Made by a program: the position numbers and the translations under genes. Below the pieces are notes generated by a model. That model was not told the origin of the DNA, searched no databases, and saw nothing but the letters and a program-made list of their open reading frames with translations. Shown here piece by piece: positions 10,681 through 21,644 of a stretch of DNA of 64,000 bases (its first letter is position 1; the number at the start of each line of letters is the position of its first letter). Location of the stretch: assembly GCA_031769625.1 (NCBI GenBank), contig JAUIMM010000121.1, forward strand, positions 14,504,001 through 14,568,000, given 5' to 3'. Source of the DNA: Taudactylus pleione. Lineage: Eukaryota; Chordata; Amphibia; Anura; Myobatrachidae.

Positions 10681-11280
10681 GGACCTCATTCAGAGTCGGT
10701 CATTGCGGCCGCACGGTCGTACGCCACCGATGTTCACTAAACTGCGCATGCGTAAAGTTTGCAATGCGCATGCGCAAACTAGCTGCTACGATCAGAAAGT
10801 TCTCTCTCCTTGAACACAGCCAGATCGGTAGTTTGAGTGACAGAATGAGGCGTTTGTGGGTGGTAACAGGGGAAGGTGCTTGAAAACGGGGGAGTGGAGA
10901 TCCGAACGCAGGCGTGCCTAATTATGCGAACAGCGTTTTATGGGAGTGCATAATTAACAAAGTAGTGTCATGGCACACGTGACATGGGTGGTTTGTACAC
11001 TGACCTGATCGTAGTGCTTAAGAGAGGGTATGGTCAACCTTAAGCTCTACGACCAGTTCCGATGGTTACCGATGGTCTCGATTAATCCTTATATGGCCGG
11101 AGATGACGTGTAATGCGTACGAGAAGGGGGCGTATTTTTTGTCTTATGGCTGCTTCCTCCCCTTGGTCGGCCAGCTACCGATCCGATCTTAAGGACAGAA
11201 GTTGCGAGTGCATCATTTGCATATCCGGCCCCTTTTCCCTTACGACCATGCGGCGCAACGACCGACTCTGAATGAGGTCC
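10681..11280 (+). mobile_element. F2 family MITE, copy 2 (diverged)
   Basis: The ends are GGACCTCATTCAGAGTCGG and CCGACTCTGAATGAGGTCC. The interior follows the F2 order (TGCGCATGCGTAAAG, GTGGGTGGTAACAGGGG, GGGGGCGTATTTTT) but is clearly more diverged than the copies at 5298 and 27813. Confidence 0.75.
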
Positions 11281-12014
11281 TGGGTTTTTAGTCATTCAGA
11301 TAAATTGGGTGAGAGGTTATATATTCCTTCTCTATTTACAGTGTCAGATCTTAAACCTCATTAATGGTATAATTCTTATGAAAGTTTATATGAGGATTTC
11401 TATTCTGATTTATATAGATCTGTAGATTTTTGCAGTTAGCAGTGGGACGTTTATTGATGCACTAGTACATAACATGTAATTGTATAAACAAAGGCTATCC
11501 ACTTTATTCTCAAATAATATCTATAAACATTAGATAATGGTGTGGCTTAGGACTAAGAATTTTATGGGCATCGTATTCTTTCTGTGTGTATATTATTCGT
11601 ATTATATGTAAAGGACCCAACGATAGTATAGTAGATCCCACTATACTGTATTGTATTTGCATTTAAATACGCTGTTCTCGTTTCCTATATAGTACAACAG
11701 GCATATCCTGTATACCTTATAGTGGGTCTGTTCTTCAAAAATTAATCTTTAGAATGATATGGGTTGGTAGCGTCAAAATTGTTGATGTTGTTTTCCAACA
11801 AAATGTGTGAATATATATATACACAGGTAAATTCAACTATTCATATATACATTAACCTGTGTTCCCTTATATCTGTGTATAGACATATCAGGTGCTTAAT
11901 ATCATATATCCATGTTAATTTCTTCCCCAAACTTAGATATTTATTTGATTTATGATTCTTATATTCTTGCTATATATGTCTAGAAACACGAGGAGTAGGT
12001 GTAAGATATTATGT
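11281..12014. other. Unassigned AT-rich sequence
   Basis: Low-complexity ATATAT patches and no recognisable gene or element. Open frames at 11764 and 11952 have no motif. Confidence 0.4.
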
Positions 12015-12330
12015 CAGAAAAGCCCGGTGCTGGTTGTACATTTAGGAAGGAGACCATATGTAGTTTTTTTTAATCAATTTTACACTTTTAATAGGTTTTT
12101 TAACACAGAAGCATGCACGGATCTCACTGATCCGTGCATGCCTCTGTGTAACTCGCACCTTGTAATGAAAGGCACATTGCAATGTACAAGTTTTACCGCA
12201 GTTTTAACTCGCATGCACTCACATGCGAGTCAAAATGGGACCCTAAAACTCGCACCCTATTACATGTATAGCGCTATACTCGCACATTTGCCAAATTCAG
12301 ACCCTATTACATTTGGCCTACATATGTTTG
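12015..12330. mobile_element. Right-arm fragment of the palindromic family seen at 6085-7515
   Basis: It contains a GCATGCACGGATCTCACTGA hairpin (12110-12145) and then AACTCGCACCCTATTACA (near 12247), the inverse of the left-arm block at 6110-6150. No matching left arm is seen immediately upstream. Confidence 0.4.
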
Positions 12331-12640
12331 CATAACTCAAAGTGCTTCCAAACACAGACGGGGGTTCTTCTGTGCACCACTGAGACCCTCACGTGAACTG
12401 TATTTTACCTATAGGTTTATCAATAGGGAGATGGTAGTGTCACCTGTACTGTTTACACCTATTATAGTCATGTCATCATCATATCATATTATATTCATGT
12501 CTATCATCCTACAGAATCTTTCTTTCTTTAAATGAGAGAGGTTTAGCTGGTAATGGATTTAGTAATAACCATTGAATAGATGCAATGAGGCATGTGTAGC
12601 TCATGAAGAGCAATCACTTAGGGATCATATACATCCCAGA
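12331..12640. other. Unassigned sequence
   Basis: Nothing recognisable seen. Confidence 0.4.
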
Positions 12641-12645
12641 TTTAC

Positions 12646-12685
12646 CGCATACTTGCCTACCCTCCCGATTTGGTCGGGAGCCAAT
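12646..12685. mobile_element. Fragment of the ATACTTGCCTACC MITE family
   Basis: A short end piece, ATACTTGCCTACCCTCCCG, followed by a CCCGATTTGGTCGGG hairpin. Longer members lie at 25430-25720 and 47990-48388. Confidence 0.5.
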
Positions 12686-12719
12686 TTAGACCATATCACA
12701 GCTTATAATATTGTTTTCA

Positions 12720-13182
12720 ACATTATTGGCCAAAGGTTGCAGTGAGCTGACTGGTTACTAAGCGACAAAGCAGCGGCACAACGACACAGACACCACAGTA
12801 TAAAGCACATCTATGACACATTGCCACACAGCAGTGGCAGAAATGAAAAGTAGTGCACCCACCCAGTGGGGTATGGCCAGCAGAATCACAGTACTTGTTT
12901 ACATAGTGGGCTACGGCCCAAGGAGTCACAGTGCACAATCTTATTCACATTACACCGCACATAGGGCCTGATTCACATTACACCATAAAGTAGTGTCTTT
13001 TATTTATGTTACGACACACAGTAGTGACCCTTTTACACAATGCCCACAGTAGTGTTACTACTACATACTAACACTACTGATACACACATGATTGTGATTA
13101 CACAGACCCAGCATGATTCCTGCAGTCAGCAGTGGGTACTGATATACACACACCATTGTGATTTATTTACACAGACCCAGCA
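12720..13182. repeat. Degenerate short repeats (CATTACAC / GTAGTG blocks)
   Basis: Loosely repeated blocks, including ATTCACATTACACC and CACAGTAGTG, recur over about 450 bp. ACAGACCCAGCATGAT occurs twice (near 13101 and 13171), and the second copy runs straight into the first unit of the minisatellite. There is no coding signal. Confidence 0.5.
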
Positions 13183-16100
13183 TGATAAAGAAAGTAATTC
13201 AGTACCCTGTGTGTTGATAAAGATAGTAATTCAGTACCCTGTGTGTTGATAAAGATAGTAATCCAGTGCCCTGTGTGTTGATAAAGATAGTAATTCATCA
13301 GTACGCTGTGTGTTGATAAAGATAGTAATTCGGTGCCCTGTGTGTTGATAAAGATAGTAATTCAGTACCCTGTGTGTTAATAAAGATAGTAATTCAGTAC
13401 CCTGTGTGTTGATAAAGATAGTAATTCAGTACCCTGTGTGTTGATAAAGATAGTAATTCATCAGTACCCTGTGTGTTGATAAAGATAGTAATTCAGTACC
13501 CTGTGTGTTGATAAAGATAGTAATTCGGTACCCTGTGTGTTGATAAAGATAGTAATTCGGTACCCTGTGTGTTGATAAAGATAGTAATTCAGTACCCTGT
13601 GTGTTGATAAAGATAGTAATTCAGTACCCTGTGTGTTGATAAAGATAGTAATTCGGTGCCCTGTGTGTTGATAAAGATAGTAATTCGGTACCCTGTGTGT
13701 TGATAAAGATAGTAATTCGGTACCCTGTGTGTTGATAAAGATAGTAATTCAGTACCCTGTGTGTTGATAAAGATAGTAATTCAGTACCCTGTGTGTTGAT
13801 AAAGATAGTAATTCAGTACCCTGTGTGTTGATAAAGATAGTAATTCGGTGCCCTGTGTGTTGATAAAGATAGTAATTCAGTACCCTGTGTGTTGATAAAG
13901 ATAGTAATTCAGTACCCTGTGTGTTGATAAAGATAGTAATTAAGTACCCTGTGTGTTGATAAAGATAGTAATTCAGTACCCTGTGTGTTGATAAAGATAG
14001 TAATTCGGTACCCTGTGTGTTGATAAAGATAGTAATTCGGTACCCTGTGTGTTGATAAAGATAGTAATTCGGTACCCTGTGTGTTGATAAAGATAGTAAT
14101 TCAGTACCCTGTGTGTTGATAAAGATAGTAATTCAGTACCCTGTGTGTTGATAAAGATAGTAATTCAGTACCCTGTGTGTTGATAAAGATAGTAATTCGG
14201 TGCCCTGTGTGTTGATAAAGATAGTAATTCGGTGCCCTGTGTGTTGATAAAGATAGTAATTCGGTGCCCTGTGTGTTGATAAAGATAGTAATTCAGTGCC
14301 CTGTGTGTTGATAAAGATAGTAATTCAGTGCCCTGTGTGTTAATAAAGATAGTAATTCAGTGCCCTGTGTGTTGATAAAGATAGTAATTCAGTGCCCTGT
14401 GTGTTGATAAAGATAGTAATTCAGTACCCTGTGTGTTAATAAAGATAGTAATTCAGTACCCTGTGTGTTGATAAAGATAGTAATTCAGTACCCTGTGTGT
14501 TAATAAAGATAGTAATTCAGTACCCTGTGTGTTGATAAAGATAGTAATTCAGTACCCTGTGTGTTGATAAAGATAGTAATTCAGTACGCTGTGTGTTGAT
14601 AAAGATAGTAATTCAGTACGCTGTGTGTTGATAAAGATAGTAATTCAGTACGCTGTGTGTTGATAAAGATAGTAATTCAGTACCCTGTGTGTTAATAAAG
14701 ATAGTAATTCAGTACCCTGTGTGTTGATAAAGATAGTAATTCGGTGCCCTGTGTGTTGATAAAGATAGTAATTCAGTACCCTGTGTGTTGATAAAGATAG
14801 TAATTCAGTACCCTGTGTGTTGATAAAGATAGTAATTCGGTGCCCTGTGTGTTGATAAAGATAGTAATTCAGTACCCTGTGTGTTGATAAAGATAGTAAT
14901 TCAGTACCCTGTGTGTTGATAAAGATAGTAATTCAGTGCCCTGTGTGTTGATAAAGATAGTAATTCAGTGCCCTGTGTGTTGATAAAGATAGTAATTCAT
15001 CAGTACCCTGTGTGTTGATAAAGATAGTAATTCAGTACCCTGTTTGTTGATAAAGATAGTAATTCAGTGCCCTGTGTGTTGATAAAGATAGTAATTCAGT
15101 ACCCTGTGTGTTGATAAAGATAGTAATTCAGTACCCTGTGTGTTGATAAAGATAGTAATTCAGTACGCTGTGTGTTGATAAAGATAGTAATTCGGTGCCC
15201 TGTGTGTTGATAAAGATAGTAATTCAGTGCCCTGTGTGTTGATAAAGATAGTAATTCAGTGCCCTGTGTGTTGATAAAGATAGTAATTCAGTACCCTGTG
15301 TGTTGATAAAGATAGTAATTCAGTACCCTGTGTGTTGATAAAGATAGTAATTCAGTACCCTGTGTGTTAATAAAGATAGTAATTCGGTACCTTGTGTGTT
15401 GATAAAGATAGTAATTCAGTACCCTGTGTGTTGATAAAGATAGTAATTCAGTACCCTGTGTGTTGATAAAGATAGTAATTCAGTACCCTGTGTGTTAATA
15501 AAGATAGTAATTCATCAGTACCCTGTGTGTTGATAAAGATAGTAATTCAGTGCCCTGTGTGCTGATAAAGATAGTAATTCAGTACCCTGTGTGTTAATAA
15601 AGATAGTAATTCAGTACCCTGTGTGTTAATAAAGATAGTAATTCATCAGTACGCTGTGTGTTGATAAAGATAGTAATTCAGTACCCTGTGTGTTAATAAA
15701 GATAGTAATTCAGTACCCTGTGTGTTAATAAAGATAGTAATTCATCAGTACCCTGTGTGTTAATAAAGATAGTAATTCATCAGTACGCTGTGTGTTGATA
15801 AAGATAGTAATTCAGTGCCCTGTGTGTTGATAAAGATAGTAATTCAGTGCCCTGTGTGTTGATAAAGATAGTAATTCATCAGTACCCTGTGTGTTGATAA
15901 AGATAGTAATTCAGTACCCTGTGTGTTGATAAAGATAGTAATTCAGTGCCCTGTGTGTTGATAAAGATAGTAATTCAGTACCCTGTGTGTTGATAAAGAT
16001 AGTAATTCAGTACCCTGTGTGTTGATAAAGATAGTAATTCAGTACCCTGTGTGTTGATAAAGATAGTAATTCAGTACCCTGTGTGTTGATAAAGATAGTA

Positions 16101-19100
16101 ATTCAGTACCCTGTGTGTTAATAAAGATTGTAATTCATCAGTACGCTGTGTGTTGATAAAGATAGTAATTCAGTGCCCTGTGTGTTGATAAAGATAGTAA
16201 TTCAGTACCCTGTGTGTTAATAAAGATAGTAATTCATCAGTACGCTGTGTGTTGATAAAGATAGTAATTCAGTACCCTGTGTGTTGATAAAGATAGTAAT
16301 TCAGTACCCTGTGTGTTAATAAAGATAGTAATTCATCAGTACGCTGTGTGTTGATAAAGATAGTAATTCAGTACCCTGTGTGTTGATAAAGATAGTAATT
16401 CAGTACCCTGTGTGTTGATAAAGATAGTAATTCAGTGCCCTGTGTGTTGATAAAGATAGTAATTCAGTACCCTGTGTGTTAATAAAGATAGTAATTCATC
16501 AGTACGCTGTGTGTTGATAAAGATAGTAATTCAGTACCCTGTGTGTTAATAAAGATAGTAATTCAGTACCCTGTGTGTTGATAAAGATAGTAATTCAGTA
16601 CCCTGTGTGTTGATAAAGATAGTAATTCAGTACCCTGTGTGTTGATAAAGATAGTAATTCGGTGCCCTGTGTGTTGATAAAGATAGTAATTCAGTACGCT
16701 GTGTGTTGATAAAGATAGTAATTCAGTGCCCTGTGTGTTGATAAAGATAGTAATTCAGTACCCTGTGTGTTAATAAAGATAGTAATTCAGTACCCTGTGT
16801 GTTGATAAAGATAGTAATTCAGTACCCTGTGTGTTGATAAAGATAGTAATTCAGTGCCCTGTGTGCTGATAAAGATAGTAATTCAGTACCCTGTGTGTTA
16901 ATAAAGATAGTAATTCAGTACCCTGTGTGTTAATAAAGATAGTAATTCATCAGTACGCTGTGTGTTGATAAAGATAGTAATTCAGTACCCTGTGTGTTAA
17001 TAAAGATAGTAATTCATCAGTACCCTGTGTGTTGATAAAGATAGTAATTCAGTGCCCTGTGTGTTAATAAAGATAGTAATTCAGTACCCTGTGTGTTAAT
17101 AAAGATAGTAATTCATCAGTACCCTGTGTGTTAATAAAGATAGTAATTCATCAGTACGCTGTGTGTTGATAAAGATAGTAATTCAGTGCCCTGTGTGTTG
17201 ATAAAGATAGTAATTCAGTGCCCTGTGTGTTGATAAAGATAGTAATTCATCAGTACCCTGTGTGTTGATAAAGATAGTAATTCAGTACCCTGTGTGTTGA
17301 TAAAGATAGTAATTCAGTGCCCTGTGTGTTGATAAAGATAGTAATTCAGTACCCTGTGTGTTGATAAAGATAGTAATTCAGTACCCTGTGTGTTGATAAA
17401 GATAGTAATTCAGTACCCTGTGTGTTGATAAAGATAGTAATTCAGTACCCTGTGTGTTGATAAAGATAGTAATTCATCAGTACGCTGTGTGTTGATAAAG
17501 ATAGTAATTCAGTGCCCTGTGTGTTGATAAAGATAGTAATTCAGTACCCTGTGTGTTGATAAAGATAGTAATTCATCAGTACGCTGTGTGTTGATAAAGA
17601 TAGTAATTCAGTGCCCTGGGTGTTGATAAAGATAGTAATTCAGTACCCTGTGTGTTGATAAAGATAGTAATTCAGTACCCTGTGTGTTAATAAAGATAGT
17701 AATTCATCAGTACGCTGTGTGTTGATAAAGATAGTAATTCAGTACCCTGTGTGTTGATAAAGATAGTAATTCAGTACCCTGTGTGTTGATAAAGATAGTA
17801 ATTCAGTGCCCTGTGTGTTGATAAAGATAGTAAGTCAGTACCCTGTGTGTTAATAAAGATAGTAATTCATCAGTACGCTGTGTGTTGATAAAGATAGTAA
17901 TTCAGTACCCTGTGTGTTGATAAAGATAGTAATTCAGTACCCTGTGTGTTGATAAAGATAGTAATTCAGTACCCTGTGTGTTAATAAAGATAGTAATTCA
18001 GTACCCTGTGTGTTGATAAAGATAGTAATTCAGTACCCTGTGTGTTGATAAAGATAGTAATTCAGTACGCTGTGTGTTGATAAAGATAGTAATTCAGTGC
18101 CCTGTGTGTTGATAAAGATAGTAATTCAGTACCCTGTGTGTTAATAAAGATAGTAATTCAGTACCCTGTGTGTTGATAAAGATAGTAATTCAGTACCCTG
18201 TGTGTTGATAAAGATAGTAATTCAGTACCCTGTGTGTTAATAAAGATAGTAATTCATCAGTACCCTGTGTGTTGATAAAGATAGTAATTCGGTGCCCTGT
18301 GTGTTGATAAAGATAGTAATTCATCAGTACCCTGTGTGTTGATAAAGATAGTAATTCAGTACCCTGTGTGTTGATAAAGATAGTAATTCAGTACCCTGTG
18401 TGTTGATAAAGATAGTAATTCAGTACCCTGTGTGTTGATAAAGATAGTAATTCAGTACCCTGTGTGTTGATAAAGATAGTAATTCATCAGTACCCTGTGT
18501 GTTGATAAAGATAGTAATTCATCAGTACCCTGTGTGTTGATAAAGATAGTAATTCAGTACCCTGTGTGTTGATAAAGATAGTAATTCAGTACCCTGTGTG
18601 TTGATAAAGATAGTAATTCAGTGCCCTGTGTGTTGATAAAGATAGTAATTCAGTACCCTGTGTGTTAATAAAGATAGTAATTCATCAGTACGCTGTGTGT
18701 TGATAAAGATAGTAATTCATCAGTACCCTGTGTGTTGATAAAGATAGTAATTCAGTGCCCTGTGTGTTGATAAAGATAGTAATTCAGTACCCTGTGTGTT
18801 GATAAAGATAGTAATTCAGTACCCTGTGTGTTGATAAAGATAGTAATTCAGTACCCTGTGTGTTGATAAAGATAGTAATTCAGTACCCTGTGTGTTGATA
18901 AAGATAGTAATTCAGTACCCTGTGTGTTGATAAAGATAGTAATTCAGTACCCTGTGTGTTGATAAAGATAGTAATTCATCAGTACCCTGTGTGTTGATAA
19001 AGATAGTAATTCGGTGCCCTGTGTGTTGATAAAGATAGTAATTCATCAGTACCCTGTGTGTTGATAAAGATAGTAATTCAGTACCCTGTGTGTTGATAAA

Positions 19101-19481
19101 GATAGTAATTCAGTACCCTGTGTGTTGATAAAGATAGTAATTCAGTACCCTGTGTGTTGATAAAGATAGTAATTCATCAGTACCCTGTGTGTTGATAAAG
19201 ATAGTAATTCGGTGCCCTGTGTGTTGATAAAGATAGTAATTCAGTACCCTGTGTGTTGATAAAGATAGTAATTCAGTACCCTGTGTGTTGATAAAGATAG
19301 TAATTCAGTACCCTGTGTGTTGATAAAGATAGTAATTCAGTACCCTGTGTGTTGATAAAGATAGTAATTCATCAGTGCCCTGTGTGTTGATAAAGATAGT
19401 AATTCATCAGTACCCTGTGTGTTGATAAAGATAGTAATTCGGTGCCCTGTGTGTTGATAAAGATAGTAATTCGGTGCCCTG
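13183..19481. repeat. 6.3-kb minisatellite, 32-bp unit with a 35-bp variant
   Basis: The unit can be written TGATAAAGATAGTAATTC followed by AGTACCCTGTGTGT (32 bp). By length there are roughly 190-195 copies. Variants are CGGTGCCC or CGGTACCC for CAGTACCC, TACGCTG for TACCCTG, TTAATAAAG for TTGATAAAG, and a 35-bp form with ATC inserted (TTCATCAGT). The 35-bp form is absent between about 13470 and 14995 and common after that. Each standard unit carries two WGATAR matches (TGATAA and AGATAG). There is no open frame across the array, and no unique spacers as in a CRISPR array. Confidence 0.97.
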
Positions 19482-19512
19482 CATGCTATCCTATTTTGCA
19501 TTTAAGCTAATA

Positions 19513-19849
19513 CAGATATTCCTCACTTAACGACCGAGTTCTGTTCCTACGACTAGGTCGTTAAACGAATTGGTCACTAAACGAGGAGCCATATATACAG
19601 GTACTTAATACAGGTAATCATTTTTATTTATTCTGAATAAAGAAAAGGTCTAAAGGAAACTCAAACTTGATACTGTAACTGTTTTACTTTGCATAATTCT
19701 TACATACTGTACAGTACAATTACATTTATAAAAAAAAGACATTCAGAATAACATTTTAGTCATTGTACTATGGGTTCCAGCTGGTCAGAGTGCTGATCGT
19801 AAGACCGAACGGTTGTTAAATGAATAGGTTGTTAAGTGAGGAATGTCTG
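19513..19849. mobile_element. Tigger/pogo-like MITE with TA target site
   Basis: The ends CAGATATTCCTCACTTAAC and GTTAAGTGAGGAATGTCTG are inverted and flanked by TA on both sides (19511-19512 and 19850-19851), as in Tc1/mariner/pogo elements. It has no transposase. An inner pair (GACTAGGTCGTTAAACGA near 19551, and TCGTAAGACCGAACGG near 19797) extends the symmetry imperfectly. Confidence 0.75.
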
Positions 19850-20505
19850 TAGTACTAATTTGTATTTATTAAAAAAAGCAATTACCGAAGAGAACATGTA
19901 AGTTAATTGGTAATTTACATACTGACTTTCCTTATATTAAGAAATGTAAAGAGAACGACAATGAAATGGTGTTATGCTCAATGTGAAGTGCTGTATTTTC
20001 AATTGGTCATGGTGGGAGGTCTGACATTACAGGTCATATTAAAACAAAGAAACACAGATTTGCATCTCAGGCTTCTAGAAGATGCACGATTTGTATCCAT
20101 TATAATAGACAGTTCCAATCATAATGCCAATAAGTTAGTTTGAGCCAGGTGTAGGAATCATGGTAAAATGTATTCACTTTTCTAATCTTAAGGGAGAAAC
20201 TTCTGACCTGATTTCGGGTTTGTTTAGTGAAGTTCTGAATACAAGCTGACAGATAAATAATAACATTATCTGCAGATAATACTCCAACTTTGGAGGAGTC
20301 TACTGAGGGGGAAAAGGCAATGGTTTTGTGAAACTGTAATACATTTTTGGAATGGGGAGTGTTGCTCACATTTTACACAACAGTAGCCAAACAGTAAGTG
20401 ATGTGTTACCAGTTCATGTAAAAACAATTGTATGTAAGAAATTTTCATATATATATTGCCCCAGGGGTGGCGGAACGATTTTATTTTGGGAAGGCAACAT
20501 AAAAT

Positions 20506-20585
20506 TGTTCCGGTGCCCCCCCCTTCCCTCTCCCTTCCTTCCTCCCTCCCTCCCTCTCCCCTCCCCACCTCCCTCCTTCTCTCTT
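20506..20585. repeat. Pyrimidine-rich low-complexity tract
   Basis: About 80 bp of almost pure C/T (CCCTCC and CTTCC repeats), purine-rich on the other strand. It accounts for open frames here with Pro/Ser or Gly/Glu/Arg repeats. Those frames are not genes. Confidence 0.85.
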
Positions 20586-21090
20586 ACCTGACTGAACGGC
20601 GGCCGGCCGGCTCACTTTATAGCAATAGGCAGCACAGCCCCTGCACTGCATGGAGGAGGAGGTGTAATGTGCGGTTGTCACAATCCGGTATAAGGAATTC
20701 CTCATTTGGAGGACTAGGAGTCGGGGGGTTAGGGCGGCTAGGGAATAACAGATGGGATGATAGTCCTCCTTAAAGGTCAAAATCAGGTGTTGGCTAGACC
20801 TAACCAGAGGCGCGGAGTTTAACCCACTCAGTGGTCTTCACCAGTGACCCCTCCTATTGGGATTTGGGTTTCGCCGCACCGAGTGAGCAGGTCGCTGCCC
20901 TCTGGTTAGGTACCTGGGATTGACGAGGACTGGGAGCTGACACTATTAGATGACTAGAAGACTGAATACGCAGTGTAACGATATAGAATGTATACACAGA
21001 GAATGGCACTAGGAGTCAGTATACGGATGCTGTACTGAGTAAACATGCTGGTGATCCAGACACAGGATAGACACAGGAGACTGGCACTAG

Positions 21091-21644
21091 GGGGTAAATT
21101 TACTAAGATTAGAGTTCTATTAAGAAGTGATGTTGCCCATAGCAACCAATCAGATTCTACTTGTCATTTATCTAGCACCTTCCAGAAGATAATACCTGGG
21201 GCAGGATGCACAGAGTGCAACACTTACCGCCGGACATCTCTTTGGTACAGATCGCATATGCTCTAACATATGCGATCTGTACAGCAAAGGACAGCTCTTC
21301 CGATAAGAGCTGTCCTTTGCAGTCTCTGCTGCACTGTGGACTTCTGGGTTTATGACCCGAGAGTCCATCTGCGCATGCGCAGAGTGACGTGGCGCCCGTG
21401 GGGCATGCTGGGAGGGATCCGATCGGATCCCTCATAGCAGCGTGATCTGGTAGAAGCCCAGCAAAAGCTGGCGTTACTCTCCGCATCGGAAACCAGGCGG
21501 CCAGGAGATTGATGCATAGGGAAAAAACTGGTAAACAGGGGTTTTACCGCATTTTTAGTTTAGTGCATCCCGCCCCTGGAATCTGATTAGTTACTATGGG
21601 CAACATCACTACTTAATATAACTCCCATCTTAGTAAATTTACCG
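21091..21644. mobile_element. GGGGTAAATTTACTAAG MITE, CTAG flanks
   Basis: The ends are GGGGTAAATTTACTAAG and CTTAGTAAATTTACCG. CTAG lies on both sides (21087-21090 and 21645-21648), giving a 4-bp duplication. The arms hold AGAAGTGATGTTGCCCATAG and its inverse. It is interrupted by another palindromic element. Confidence 0.7.
21192..21578. mobile_element. Inner palindromic MITE with CCTGGGGCAGGATGCAC ends
   Basis: The left end CCTGGGGCAGGATGCAC and the right end GTGCATCCCGCCCCTGG are inverted. Inner hairpins include GCATATGCTCTAACATATGC (about 21254), AGGACAGCTCTTCCGATAAG with its inverse (about 21290), and GGATCCGATCGGATCC (about 21416). It is the innermost of five nested layers. Confidence 0.65.

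Noticed and set aside
13183..19481. Possible CRISPR array (regular repeats over 6 kb)
   Set aside because: Units abut directly with no unique spacers, and the surroundings are eukaryotic repeats. It is a minisatellite.
20456..20780. Overlapping Pro/Ser-rich and Gly/Arg-rich frames
   Set aside because: They are produced by a pyrimidine-rich tract, with low-complexity translations in opposite strands.
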